Below are positions 1 through 11,753 of a stretch of 64,000 nucleotides of DNA, piece after piece. Origin of the DNA: Erodium maritimum (lineage: Eukaryota; Streptophyta; Magnoliopsida; Geraniales; Geraniaceae); NCBI GenBank assembly GCA_963921825.1, contig OY997589.1, forward strand, positions 74,756,523-74,820,522, written 5' to 3'. Each line of letters starts with the position of its first letter. Position 1 is the stretch's first letter. The notes beneath the pieces were generated by a model. The model ran no database searches and was not told the DNA's origin. It worked only from the letters and a program-made list of their open reading frames with translations. The position numbers and the translations under genes were made by a program.

Positions 1-996
1 GCCGGAAACCAATCGCTGAGTACGACTACCACAACGCTTCCAGGCCAGTAACATTATGGCACCGTACGAAGCAGTGTATGGTAGGTCGGGTCAGTTGCCC
101 AAACGGGGCACAGTTGAAGGTTAAAGAGTCGACCCTGATGGCCCTGAGTTGTTCGGGAAACGATTGGGAGATGGCGTGAATTATGAGCGATTGAGAACCG
201 CGTAGAGTCGACGCGGAAGCGCGAGGATAAGGTACGCACGAGGTATACAAACCCGTTCGGTCCATGGGGAATTGGTATTTGTGGTATCTTCAGTTTTGTG
301 GTACTTTGGATGGAACAACTTGTAAATTGATTCGATTGGTAGTATGTGAGCGAATATCGACGGTGAGCGCGATATCACTGGTTAGGTCACCTTCGATGAT
401 CAATCTGACCGTGTGTCACCTCTTGTAGAGTGCCGTCATAGTAAAGTCTGACGAGTTGGAGTCTCGAGGTGCGCACGCTTTCCGACAAGATGTTGATAAG
501 ATGTACTAACGCTCCGGACCGTGCAGTAAGTGTGAGATCCAACGTCGAGTTGTTTTGATTGCGTGTAGTTCCTTGTATTATCGTGTGTGGTTGGTCGTGA
601 CGTAACCACGTTTGGAGTCCGGTGACGATTGTCCGAGTAACGGGACGTGACACTTCTTTTGTTTGATTGTGTGTGCGATACTTGGTTAAGTGAAGTGAGT
701 AGTCGAGGAGAAGTGTCGGTGAGTTGGATCCGTTTTAAGTGCGATGTGAGAATAGTTCTGGTATGATACCTATACCGACGGACGGTTCCGGTATAGGATA
801 TCTTGACCAAACTGCGTGTGTCGGTGCGACGTCTCTACCGACGGAGGATTCCGGTATCGACTAACTGGTTTAAGTGTTTCCGTGTGCTTGAGGATTAATG
901 GACTGAGAGCTTTATTTGGACATTCCGTGAGATAGGGTCAAGTGGGGCGCGTTCGTTTTAAATTTCGAGGACGAAATTCTTTTAAGGGGGGTAGAC
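1..996 (+). pseudogene. Decayed 3' end of a Ty3/gypsy pol gene, with polypurine tract
   Basis: The first 100 bases encode the integrase-type block that reads MAPYEA(V/L)YGR in intact gypsy elements, but the reading frame breaks at once and no long ORF remains. The same block occurs on the - strand near 61880-61960, so this is a family relative of the element at the right end of the window. The segment closes with a strongly conserved stretch (AATTTCGAGGACGAAATTC) and a polypurine tract, AAGGGGGGTAGAC, ending at 996, directly before a TG-starting LTR. A perfect 9-bp stem (CCTATACCG / CGGTATAGG) lies at 769-797. Gypsy identity is well supported; nothing here is expected to be functional. Confidence 0.75.
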
Positions 997-1386
997 TGTA
1001 AAGACCGCCCCGGTTTAAAAGAATTAAAATATTAAATTTATTGATTTAAAGAGTCGTGGTTGGAAAACGAGGTGGAAATTTGGAGCGAGTACAAAATAAA
1101 AAGAAAAATAAAAAAAGAGGGAAAGGAGCATTGGTCCAGACCTGGGCCAGACTTGGGCCCAACCAGAAGGCGAGCCCAAGCCCAGCATGCGCGAAGCCAG
1201 GCCCAAAGCCACGCGAGCCCAACCCTAAACCCAACCCTTTTCATCGTCTTCTTCTACCTCGTCCACGCGCGACTCCCGAGGAAAAAACCAGCGCCGCCCC
1301 TTCTCCCTCTCTCCCTCTCTTCCTCTCGTTCTCTCTCGCATCCAGCCTCGCCATCGCCACGCCTCGCCCTCTTCTTCCCTTCTGAG
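997..1386 (+). repeat. Truncated 3' LTR of the gypsy element
   Basis: It begins TGTAAAGACCGCCCC right after the polypurine tract. It resembles the 5' end of the - strand LTR at 60480: TGTAAA start, A/T-rich stretch, then a stretch rich in GGGCCC-like words and CTCTCTC. No LTR end (GGGGCGTGACA) is found downstream, so the LTR is truncated near 1386. At 1388-1424 follows a short piece resembling the end of a Mutator-like inverted repeat (ATAGTTAGGGTAGTGAGATT). The small open frames across this region are not supported as genes. Confidence 0.6.
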
Positions 1387-1463
1387 TACGGGATAGTTAG
1401 GGTAGTGAGATTATCGGGATATGTTCATACGAGAAAAAACTAAATACGGAAAAATTAAAATAA

Positions 1464-3682
1464 GGGATATTTTCATCTCACTACCTAACTATGTGGTTTT
1501 TGTCATCTCACTGCCCTAACTATTTTTTGTGGCACCTTACTACCCTATAATGCCCTTTTTTCACTTTCATACCCTAACTATTTTTGTGGCATCTTACTAC
1601 CCTAGAATGCATTTTTGTGACAAAACTGATTTTTTAAAGAAATTATGAAAACCAATGGCATGCTTTTGAAAATTTGATTGTTTTTTATATAAGCTAGAAA
1701 AATTTATTGAAAAGATCGATTCCTTAAAGAATCAGAATGCCCTGATTCAAGAAGAAGCAGGGTGGCAACCAACGATAACAAAGGGGAACCAAAAGGCCAA
1801 GCCTTTTCTAAAAAGAAAACAAAGAGCAAAAAAGACAAAAGAAAAAACTCCATCAACGATGGTTTGTCGCATTCTTCTTCTTGGCAACCAATTCACGAAT
1901 TGCAGTCGATGCATCGGTACCATGCGACGAAGCTTTAACTTGAGTTTTTCCTTTGCCGATTTGTCAACCTACTTCCCAATATCGACAGGACGAACATATC
2001 TTTCCCGATCCAAAGATACATTTGGTTTACACGTCAAAGTGAAAATTTTCGTTAGATGCTTTAGGGGACGACTCACCCGCTTCTTGACTAAAGCATTCTT
2101 CCACGGCGACTGTTGTGGAGATTTGCCTCCAGCCGCACCAAGAACGTAATCTGACTGTGTAGAAACGGGTTGGGCCTAAGTTAACAACCCAGGAGCAGGC
2201 CCGCCTGACCCCACAACAATTACTTGTGCAGGCCCAGAAGTTGGCAAGCCTGAATTTTGTTCAGGCCAAAAAGCTCCAACACCCTTCTCTGCAAATCGAT
2301 CCCCATTTATAACCACGCCATAACTGGAGTCAACGCAATCCAACACCGCGATTTTTGGAGATGAAATCATAATTTGATCATCTGATACGAGAGGATCACG
2401 ACTTCCAGAATCAAATCCAATCTCAACAGAAGGATTTGAATTCGTTTGATACTCAGTCAACGTCGGCAACCAAAGGGTTTGAATCCGTTTTAACGCCGAC
2501 AACCAAAATCGACGAGTCCCCAGAATGACCTACAGAAATCATCCCTTCCAAGGTAGCGTCCTCCTCTGCAGATTTATCCTCTATTGAAACGAGCTCAACC
2601 GTCCTTAGGTGACCCTGTTTCTGAAATTCAGAAACAAAGACTATCCTCTGGTTTGAGTGCAGTTCCAATTCCGGCCGGCGAGTACCAATATCAGTCCGGC
2701 GATGCCAAGATGTGGCAACAAATAAAGTGTAACTATCGATCTTAAACCCGTTGAAGACCTCGCTCGCTTTAGCCGCTGCATCTTTTGAATCGATACAAAC
2801 AAAACCGAAATAACGATTGCTTCGGCTCGATCGTTTGGGAACGCTAATGGAATGATCGTACCAAAAGGATTGAACACATTTCGAGTCCATTCTTCCGACG
2901 ATTTGAACGGTAAGCTATTCACAAAAACCTCGTCCTCTTGTTCAACAAACCTGTTGTTTCTCACTGCCCGATGTCGACGGACGACCTTTGATGCTACCGG
3001 ATGCACCTCAGCGACCCTTTACAAATCCGTACCAACCCCGGAGAACTAATGACTCCGAATTGTCACATGAAGCAATGGCCTCAAACCCTGTTGCAACAGC
3101 AGAACCAGCAGGTGCTGCGACCCAAGCTCGCCTCCTCTTCCGTTTGGTACGGTGAAAAGGGACATGATCCGAAACGGGGATTGTCTCCGCTTCACGTTTC
3201 TTCTCCTTTGTCAAAACCTTTCGGTTCTTAGCCTTGGAACGCTTCTTTGATGCCCTGGAATCAGGAGCCTTCATCGAACTTTCCAAAATTGTTAACACAT
3301 GATTCAACGTCATCACGATTGACCCCAAAGCCACTGTCACCTCCGCCAAGAGCCCATTGACATATTTGGATCTCCGGCGAAGTCGTGATGTCGAGAGAGA
3401 AGAGAGAGGAGTCATTGGTCTAAGAACAGGAGCGCCTTTGCTTATTTCGTTGTTAGTTTGACTTCGGGTGCTGACTACTCGAAGGTTAAAAAAATTTGAT
3501 TGTTAGTGAGGGGTATTATGGACTTTTTAAGTGTTTTCATAAAAAAAAATAGATGGAAAATTGACAACGGGTATGAAAGTGAAAAAAAAACGCATTATAA
3601 AGTTATGAGGTACCACGAAAAATAGTTAGGATAATGAGATGAAAAAACCCACATAATTAAGACAGTAAGATGAAAATAACCT
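1464..3682. mobile_element. Non-autonomous Mutator-like element (Pack-MULE candidate)
   Basis: Long imperfect terminal inverted repeats are visible. The left end (about 1464-1640) starts GGGATATTTTCATCTCAC; the reverse complement of the right end (about 3570-3682) starts GGTTATTTTCATCTTAC, and similarity continues for more than 100 bp (shared words CCTAACTATTTTT, TATAATGC, TTTTTTCACTTTCATACC). The element is flanked by a perfect 9-bp direct repeat, TTAAAATAA, at 1455-1463 and 3683-3691, the target duplication length typical of Mutator-like elements. No transposase is seen. The interior carries a decayed RRM-type coding region on the - strand, so gene-fragment capture is likely. Length 2.2 kb. 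Confidence 0.75.
2176..3415 (-). pseudogene. Decayed RRM-protein gene fragment inside the MULE
   Basis: Read on the - strand, three overlapping frames together look like one broken coding region. The upstream part (3415-3008) is basic, with clusters of Lys/Arg. The middle part (3006 to about 2850) has an RNP2-like strand (EVFVNSLPF). After a frameshift near 2835-2860 the RNP1-like strand follows (NRYFGFVCIDS, then AAAKASEVFNG), so one RNA-recognition motif is split across two frames. The 3' part, to 2176, has no recognisable domain. The RRM could come from a host RNA-binding gene or from a plant LINE ORF1 of RRM type; I cannot decide. Frameshifts mean no functional protein as it stands. Confidence 0.6.
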
Positions 3683-3691
3683 TTAAAATAA

Positions 3692-4621
3692 CATCGACTC
3701 AACTTAGCAAGAGAGACTAAGTAATGCGAGAAACTAAATGATAAGCAAATGCGGACAAGCATGCCCTCATTCTTTTGCCATTGTCAATCATTCTTTTAAT
3801 AGTTTCACCATTGAAATGGAGCCAAAACATTGAAGAGCTCACTGTTGGGCTCAACCTGTGCAGTGTTGTAAATCTTTTGGTTGGATACATACATAGAATC
3901 ACGAGGACACACTGTCACTAGCTACAAATAACACATCCCAACAGTGTTCTATTCCGTAGGCTCAAGTATAGCCTTCCCAACTCCATGTGTTTATTGGCGT
4001 TTAAAATCACTCTTATAACGATGGAATTGGTGAGCGTTTCTACTTCTAGTTCTAGCATATATAATTCGGTGGTTATACTTATACTAGATTTTGATAAAAT
4101 GGGTACTTATTAATTAATCTCTCTCTTTGGTCTAATTGGCAATTATTAGTTGTTCGCTTATTAAAGACTTTTTGACCTCCATATTAACCGTCTCCTTCCT
4201 TTGAGTTTTAATTAGTATTTACTTTTCTCCTTCTCAAAGTCACAGGTCCTTTAATGGGGTTGCTCCAATTCCTTCTCTTTCTCTGCAAGGAAAGTAAGCA
4301 GTGAGGGAGTTTGGTGGGCTGGGGCTGTTCGAGGATGGTGCAGATCTGAAGAAAGCCTGAGGCTTTTGTTTCAGTCAGTGGAGACACAGACACCCATTTT
4401 ATCTCTTGGGTTTATTGAGTTGAACCAGAAGAAATCACACCACCCACCCTTTTGCTTTTTGAGCCTCTGCTTCTGGGAAGCTCTTGGTCACTTCTCAAGC
4501 TTTTATATTTGGTGCTGCTTGCTGGCAGTGGTTGCCTAATTCCTTGCTTGGAGAATACCTTTTCTTCTCTCTTGAGAACCTCTCAGACAGATTTGAGAAA
4601 CACAGAGAGAGATTTGTGGAA
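3692..4621 (+). promoter_or_regulatory. 5' flank and leader of the MAP65 gene
   Basis: No coding gene is seen. A TATA-like word CATATATA lies at 4056-4063, about 560 bp upstream of the MAP65 start; CT-rich and GAGAG tracts typical of plant leaders occupy 4420-4620. The TATA assignment is a guess; the transcription start would need RNA evidence. The left half (3692-4000) holds nothing I recognise. Confidence 0.35.
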
Positions 4622-5234
4622 ATGTTGGCTCTTAGGAGTCCTGTAACCAGTGTCCGAACTAGCTCTGCTTGTAATGCTTTGCTCAAAGAGCTTGAGGTAT
4701 TTCCTTTGCCCTTCTCCTCTATCTTTGTGCTGCTGTGCATTTTCTGCTCTTTCTGTGCTTGTTTTGTTGTCTCAATAGACTGGTGTTTAGGAAGAGAGAA
4801 TTCATTTGAGATTTTTCTAGTAACTTTGCTCTTTCATGATGGATGTTTTTGCCCCCAAGAAAGCTGGGCTTTGATGGTGCTGCTCTATGGGAGAGAAAAC
4901 ACAAAAGAACCCTTTTTTCTTCTGTTTCCATAATGATTGATGACTCTAGCAGAGCTATAATTGTGAATTGTTGTGTACATGATCTCACTGAAAATTTAAC
5001 TTCTTTTCTTCTTCATCTGCTGTGTAACATGTATATATATGCCTTTGGGGGATGGATTGTAGTTAAGTGATTAAGTATAATTCCTTCACCTATATTGCTG
5101 TGGGTTATATGCTTCTGTGAGCATTTTCTTGCTTCCTTTATGTGATTAAGTATAATTCCATCTGTAGAATAGTATAAGGTAGGTGATTAGTAGCTTTTGG
5201 TTGGCTTCTCCAATTGGGTTTTGTTCACGATAGG

Positions 5235-5276
<42 letters not shown>

Positions 5277-8200
5277 TACACATATATGTTTGTATGCTTC
5301 TCAGTTTTTCTGTAGCCATGGAGAAATGAGAAGCCAAATTTAACTGTTTTTCTATTTCTATGAGCAGCAAATATGGACTGACATCGGTGAGAGTGAAGCT
5401 GACAAAGACCGTATGTTTCTTGAACTGGAGAGGGATTGTTTAGAAGTTTACCGAAGAAGGGTTGAAGAGGCTGCCAATGCCAAGGCACGTCTCCGTCATT
5501 CCATTGCAGCCAAGGAAGCTGAGCTTGCTACTCTGATGGCTGCTCTTGGGGAGCTTCATCTCCAATCCCCGGTAAAGAGAAATCAACTTCACAATATCAT
5601 TTTCCCTTCTTTGTCTCTTGCATATGTTGTTGAAGTTAGGTTTCTCACTTTTTGCTATAATGGTAATATAAGCAACTTACCATTCAGAGAAAAATCTGTT
5701 TGTATTTGCATCAAACCGTTGCTGGTCTGATTCTTGTGTCGAAACATACAGATACAAACCGATAAAAGGTCCTCGCCTTTGAAAGAAAAGCTGGCGTCAG
5801 TCACGCCTCTGGTAGAGGATTTGAGGATGAAGAAAGAGGAAAGGATTAAGCAGTTTGCTGATATAAAGGCTCAAATTGAGAAGATCAGTGGAGAAATTTC
5901 TGGTAGTAACTATACTACTCCAGCCAGTTCCTTGACATTTGAAGAGGAGGATTTGTCATTACGAAAGCTCACTGAATATAAAACACTTCTTCACACTCTT
6001 CAAAAGGAGAAGGTATGATTCTTATTGCGGTTTTGGCGGTCTTATCTTCTAGTTTTGGGATAGTCTCCCTCAGCTGCCCCTAAGTATGCACCATTCTCAA
6101 CTAACTACCCTTAAGTTTAAAAAGTTTTTGACAACCCCCTTAAGTATTTTATACTCTCATTTTACACCAATTCCGTCTACTTTTTGTTGTGAAATGATGA
6201 AAATACCGTCGCGTAAAACTAGACTAAAAATACGGGTACTTCCATCATTTCACGCCCAAAACTTGATGGAATTGGGCTAAAATGAGATTAAAAAACGTAA
6301 GGGGTTGTCAAAAACTTTTAGAGCTTAAACGCAGTTAGTTGAGAATGGTGCATACTTAAGGGTAGCTGAGTGAGATTATCCCTATAGTGTTTAAAGGGCT
6401 CTTTGCGTCTCTTAATGTGGTAAAGTTAACATAGCTATAATCCATATATAACTTCTGGCTTTTTCAGTCTGATCGGCTTCACAAGGCATTAGAATTCGTC
6501 AATGAGGTGCATTGTCTATGTGGAGTTCTAGGGTATGATTTTGGTAAGACTGTCAGTGAGGTCCATCCAAGCTTGCAAGCAACAATCCCTGAAAAATGCA
6601 CAAACATCAGCGATGATACGTTACAAGGTCTACAGCTCACCATCAGTAAGTTGAAGATAGAAAGGAAAGCACGAATTCAAAAGGTGAGCACATACCGCTT
6701 AATCCTATACTCATGAAAATCTGTTCTGTTTAGTAAAGTCTTTCATGAATTGTAGCTGAAAGACATTGTAGCATCACTATTTGAGCTTTGGAAGTTGATG
6801 GATTCACCACAACAAGAGCGGTATAGATTTTCAAACATCACTTCTATTGTTCGGTGTTCAGAAACAGACATTACAGAAACAGGTGCCCTTTCGTTAGAGA
6901 TAATCGATCAGGTTTGGAAATATTCATTGTAGTTCTTGGTTGAGGCCTTGAGGGGTAAATCTGGATTGTAGATTTTTAAACTTAGCATGCAACTCATTTA
7001 GGCATCTGCTGAAGTGGAGAGGCTAGCTAGACTCAAAGCTAGCAGAATGAAGGAACTTGTCATGAAAAAGAGGCTAGAATTGGAGGAAATTTGCAAAATG
7101 GCCCATATTGAACCCGATACGAGCACAGCACCTGAAAAATCCAATGCAATGATAGATTCCGGTACTATTTTGTGCATTTTAATAGGGTTAATTGTAGATT
7201 GTTGTTGTGTACTATACATCTTTGGCACATAGCTATCCCCATTTTTAAACTTTTATATCCAGCTACCTGAACTTTAAACAAAATTGCAGATAGCTCCTTT
7301 TTGCCAGAAAATGCCCTTGACCGTAATCTTAATAGACTTCATAACCACCAAAAATATTTTGCTTAGATGTAGAAAACAGTTGAATAGATGTAAAAAGGTT
7401 CCTTAAAATCTAAAAAAAATCTAAAACTGGTACAAAGACGAAAAAATGGTCAAGGGCATTTTCGTCATTTTTTTGGTGAAAAAGAGCTATCAGCAATTTT
7501 TGAAAGTTTAGGTAGTTGAAAATCATGTCTTTTAACTTGGGGACAGGTATGTGCAATAGTATGCAATAGCTATCTGCAATTAATCACTTTTAGTGATATA
7601 AGTCATTTTCAGACATTATGCTTTGGAAAATGATCAACCATCATGAATGTTTCTCTCTCTTCTTAGGCTTGGTTGATCCGTCTGAACTTCTGGCGAACAT
7701 TGAAGCCCAAATAGCAAAAACAAGAGATGAAGCAGGAAATAGAAAAGAAATCATGGACAGAATAGACCGATGGCTTTGTGCTTGTGACGAAGAAAATTGG
7801 CTCGAGGAGTATAATCAAGTGAGTGGGGATCTTTTCTTGCTAAAAATATGTTACCCTATATAGCATCCATCTAGGTTGTCAGCTAAAGTGTTTTTGTTGA
7901 ATTTCAGGATCATAAACGGTACAGTGCCGGAAGAGGTGCTCACATTAACCTTAAACGAGCAGAACGAGCTCGAGTGACTGTTACCAAAATCCCCGGTACG
8001 ATTCTACTTAATTATGATGTTCTATTCGTAAGGCCAACACCGATCTTTGGAGATGACAAAAGTTACTATTTCCAGCAATTGTTGACAACCTGATACATAA
8101 GACACTGTCATGGGAGAACGAGAACAACAAGTATTTTCTTTATGATGGGGTGAGTTGCTACTTTGCAGCATGTGACTTGTCTGCAATTTTTCTGTCACGC

Positions 8201-8898
8201 CATTCCTCTTGTAAACAAGCTTTATCTGGTCATTTGCAGGTGAGACTCGTGTCAATATTGGAGGATTACAAGTTGAGCAGGCAACAGAAAGAAGTGGAGA
8301 AGAAGAGATACAGAGTAATTTTGCTTTACCCCTTGTGCATATTTAAGTAGTTCTAAGTATATTTTTCGAATAATTGCAAAAACTTGTCGCGTACAATCCG
8401 ATTTTTGCAAGGTGTTTTCACTTCATTTTCAGTGCAAAAAATTTACATAGTTGACAACAACTTTTTGCAATAAAACCAATATATAACAACTTGTTGCAAA
8501 AGTGTCATTTTTTTTTTGCAATGTATCACTATTTTTGTCTTTGGATGTTAGATTTGAAGAAAGTCGTTTTGCAGGAGCAGAAGAAGCTCCAAGATTTGCT
8601 CCTTACAGAAAAGGAATCAATTTATGGGTCAAAGCCTAGTCCTAGAAAAAACAGCAGCTTTAGGAAGCCAAATGGAAATGGATCCATGCCCCCAACACCG
8701 CGTCGAAACTCAGTTGGGTATGCAGCTAGTGAGGTGCACACGCCTCGGTCCTATTCTGGCCGCCAAAATGGATATTTCAAGGAGATGAGACGTTTGTCTA
8801 CTGCTCCACTCAACTTCGTTTCCATGCCAAAAGAAGACACAATGTCAATATATACCTCTGGTTGTGGTTCGGAGTTGGACTCACCTCCTCGAGTTTAA
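4622..8898 (+). CDS. MAP65: 65-kDa microtubule-associated protein (MAP65 / PRC1 / Ase1 family)
   Basis: MAP65 proteins dimerise and cross-link antiparallel microtubules in cortical arrays, spindle midzone and phragmoplast. Eleven coding exons fit GT-AG rules and join in frame: 4622-4696, 5368-5571, 5752-6012, 6468-6683, 6756-6911, 7002-7161, 7667-7818, 7908-7995, 8076-8149, 8240-8314, 8575-8898, giving 594 codons, normal for the family (roughly 550-700). The N-terminal half is coiled coil ([18 protein letters not shown], residues about 44-61). The conserved microtubule-binding block spans exons 7-8 (WLEEYNQ then [20 protein letters not shown], residues about 400-430). The tail, residues 488-594, is basic and Ser/Pro-rich with TPRRNS-type sites, a likely CDK or Aurora phosphorylation region. 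The start was chosen because it opens directly into the conserved [13 protein letters not shown] segment. The subfamily member is not resolved. Confidence 0.93.
5235..5275. repeat. Compound microsatellite (CT)n(CA)n in MAP65 intron 1
   Basis: About nine CT units followed by about eleven CA units, in the first intron roughly 95 bp before exon 2. Such tracts are length-polymorphic. Confidence 0.95.
6057..6382. mobile_element. Foldback MITE in MAP65 intron 3
   Basis: Left arm 6057 to about 6145 and right arm about 6295-6382 are reverse complements over roughly 85 bp (shared words GTATGCACCATTCTCAACTAACT and GACAACCCCCTTA allowing a few mismatches). Ends read GGGATARTCTC. The flanking 9-mers TCTAGTTTT and TATAGTGTT match at 7 of 9 positions, compatible with an aged Mutator-type target duplication. 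It does not touch splice sites (intron 6013-6467). Confidence 0.8.
7185..7587. mobile_element. Foldback MITE in MAP65 intron 6
   Basis: Left arm about 7185-7322 and right arm about 7448-7587 are inverted copies (GGTTAATTGTAGAT versus the complement of ATCTGCAATTAATC; ATGCCCTTGACC versus GGTCAAGGGCAT). The flanks share only TTTTARTR, so the duplication is uncertain. Superfamily not assigned. It occupies most of the 505-bp intron. Confidence 0.75.
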
Positions 8899-8916
8899 GC
8901 TTGGAAACATCAACCG

Positions 8917-9020
8917 GTGAGCTATTGTTCATCTCTAGTTATGTGCATGCACATATAAAGATCTCTCCTACATGGCAATGGCGTGGTTTAGATTATAAAG
9001 ATTGTTACTTACATGTGCAG
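8917..9020 (+). other. Probable 3'UTR intron of MAP65
   Basis: Eighteen bases after the stop codon the sequence reads CCG|GTGAGC, and at 9011-9020 it reads ACATGTGCAG followed by GCAGG, a good donor/acceptor pair. The exon junction would sit less than 50 nt after the stop, which normally does not trigger nonsense-mediated decay. Needs a cDNA to confirm. Confidence 0.55.
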
Positions 9021-9317
9021 GCAGGAACTTTGTGAATACGAGAAGGGATTGTACAAACTAGTGTACGAACTTAATGTGATTCTTTCACTTGGGGGTGTGA
9101 GTACTGACATTGAGAAGATCTGAACATGAAAAGGCTATGGAGTTGAAGGTGACATGGATAGGTGGTAGTAGTAGTAGTAGTTCGGAACATCCTTAGTCTT
9201 GTGTATTGAAACCTAGGAAACTAATATGATATTGTGATTTGTTGTTTCGTGGGTATGATCGTGTTCCAGTTTGGTGGTGATTATAGGTGAGGGTGTTGTA
9301 CTGATTGGTGAGCTCAA

Positions 9318-9323
9318 AATAAA
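9318..9323 (+). terminator. Candidate MAP65 poly(A) signal AATAAA
   Basis: First canonical AATAAA after the MAP65 stop codon, about 420 bp downstream, preceded by GT-rich sequence. Plant poly(A) signals are loose, so cleavage may lie elsewhere. Confidence 0.45.
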
Positions 9324-9469
9324 TGTAAGTGCCAAAGTTTCTCTTCTTATGTATGCTTCATGTGTATAGAATTTAGAGCTTATTCTGATATGTTCATGTC
9401 AATTTACAGCACAGACTGAACTCAGCCTTGTCATGTTTTTGACATTGTAGCTCAAAAATTGTGAAGATA

Positions 9470-9829
9470 TTAAGGTTATCCACAATGGCGTCGAAACGAG
9501 GTATAATTGTACCGTCGAATCGCACGGTGCGCAGGTTTCTGACGTCAAATCGAGTCAGCGTTGTTTATTTATTGTCGAATCTTCGAAATCTCCGAATCGA
9601 CGTCGAGGGATTTGAAGATTGAGGGCCTGTCGAATCGACGGATACGGGCCTTGTGAATAAACTGACAACGCGTGGCAATGATTTAAATGTTTAAATTAAC
9701 TTCGGCTCTTAAATATCCAACTCCCGAAGCTTCTTCTTCACGAATCCTCTACAACTTCACCACCGTTTGGGTTCTGTAGTGCTCCCTAGTACCATCCGAT
9801 TCAGGCAACTTGTTGTCATCTTCTCGGAG
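9470..9829. other. Left part of a Harbinger-type remnant, cut by an LTR insertion
   Basis: The sequence from about 9480 (ATCCACAATGGCGTCGAAACG) to the target duplication CGGAG at 9825-9829 has no ORF. It joins without a gap, across the solo LTR, to 16350 onward, where ORF1-like Harbinger debris is found. Assignment rests on that continuity. Confidence 0.35.
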
Positions 9830-10103
9830 TGTAAGAACCGCCCCCGGTCGATCCCGGTCGAACCGGTGAAGTCTGACGAAAGTTGACTTTCCACCGGAAA
9901 AGTCAACCGATGACTCCGGGAGTCATTCAGGACCTTTCCGGGACCCAAAAAGCTTAGCCGTCGTTACGGTTAGCTTAGTTGGGTCGTTTCCTTCTAAACA
10001 TGTAATTTGCGAAAAAGTCAAACTGGGGTTAAACTAGGCCTAATTAAGGACTAAACCAAATTAAATTATTTGAGCTGGATTTATTTTGGGGTAAAGGTGG
10101 ACA

Positions 10104-11132
10104 TAGGGGGTGTTCAAAAATCACCGGAACCGATTAAACCAACCGAAACCAACCAGAACCGGCACCGAAAAAATCGAAACCAGAAAAAACCGACGAAGAA
10201 CCGATTGGTAAATTTCCAAACCGCCCTTGTCTCGGTTGGACACTGGTTTTTTTTTCTGAAACCAGCGGTTAACCGCTTAGAACCAGACCGGACGTTGAGC
10301 TTCAAATCTGACAAAGCCGTTTTCTCTTTTTTGTTTGAGCCCAATTATTTTTTCAACATCAACCTATTTACTTTTTCAGCTCCAGCCCATTTCACTTAAG
10401 TACAACTAAATGATACAACCCAACTTATTTTAACCCAAATGTTTCCATATAAATACCAACACAACACTACACCCTTTTTCATCATCATGTTGTCGCCTCT
10501 CTCTCTCCTCATCGTCTCTAAGTCTACGCAACTATCATTTTAGTTCCATGTTTTGAATATTTCATCTCTATTCTCTTTGGCGTCTCTATTATTAAGATTT
10601 TATCTTTTTATTTTATAAAAACTTTTAAATTCCAGTATTTTATTTTGTAATTTTTTAAATCAGATCCATGTTAAAAGTTAAGAGTTCTTTTTCTCATCAG
10701 ATTCATATATGACTCATATCGAGATCCCGTTGACGAGGGTATTTGAATTTCTCAGTTTTAAAAGCGGGAAAGGGATGGAGGAAAGAATACTCAGTGCCAA
10801 CTACTATCCTCTTTATAGTCTCTGGGTTTCAATTGGTGTTCAAAGAATTCCGAAGCATTTTGAGTGTGTCGGAGAATTTGGTGAATCATGAGCAGATGAA
10901 AACGAGGAACAAGTGGGCCCTGATTTGAAAATGTTGGGCCCAATTAGTAGGCCCAATCAATTGGTTGGTCCGGTTTCAAACCGGTAACCAACTGAAATTT
11001 ATTACGGTAAAAACCAACCGGAGTAGCATTTTCCGGTTGCAGTTGCGGTTCTCAAAATTCACACCGGTGAAGTTTCTGGTTGGTTCATAAATTCTGTATA
11101 ATGATTGGTTAAACCAACCATGTACACCTCTA
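10104..11132. mobile_element. Non-autonomous hAT-like element
   Basis: Ends read TAGGGGGTGTTCA and the complement of TGTACACCTCTA, i.e. TAGRGGTGT-type hAT termini. The flanks carry an 8-bp duplication with one mismatch, GGTGGACA (10096-10103) and GGTGGACC (11133-11140). Subterminal regions are packed with AACCGG/AACCAACC words on the left and their complements on the right, usual for hAT transposase binding. No transposase is encoded. Inserted in gypsy LTR copy B. Confidence 0.8.
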
Positions 11133-11753
11133 GGTGGACCCCACATGAACATGTGTCCATGGTATCTTGGAGGGGAAGAAATAAGGGAGAAAGGACCAAA
11201 TAACCCCATTTTTGGACCATAAGAGACAAGGGAAAAGAGGGGGACAAATGGGTCATTACCAAATTAGTTTTTAGAGCCACAAAGAGCATTTTTCAGCTCA
11301 TTTCTCCTTGTTGGCCGAATTCCATAGAGAGAAGAGAGAAGTTGGAGAACTCCATTGCTTGAAGAAGAAGAAAGGGAGCTCCTTTAGTGGATTTTCACCT
11401 CCAACCTTCTCCAAACCTACTCCATCTTCTTCCTTTCCTAAAGGTTAGTACCCATTAAAACCTCCCTTGTTGAAGTTGTGTTGTGGGTTTGGGTAGGAAT
11501 TGCATGAACTAGTCTTAGATTCTAGGGATTTGAGGATTTGATGTTTAAAACTTGATTTATGAAGAGAAATTGAAGATTTATGATTGAAATCAAGAGAGTT
11601 TGTGTTGTTTTGATGAAACCCACTATGGGTCTTTGAGTATTGAGGGTTTTGAGACTGCTTTTGGAGGTTTTGGGGGTCAAAAATGGAGTTTAGAAGTTCT
11701 GGTTTCGTGGAGAAGAAGCTGGAGGAAGAAGATGGACGAATCTGTCCGGACCC

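Noticed and set aside
1056-1443. Overlapping + strand ORFs at the start of the gypsy LTR fragment
   Set aside because: Low-complexity, open in several frames, located in an LTR and truncated; no support.
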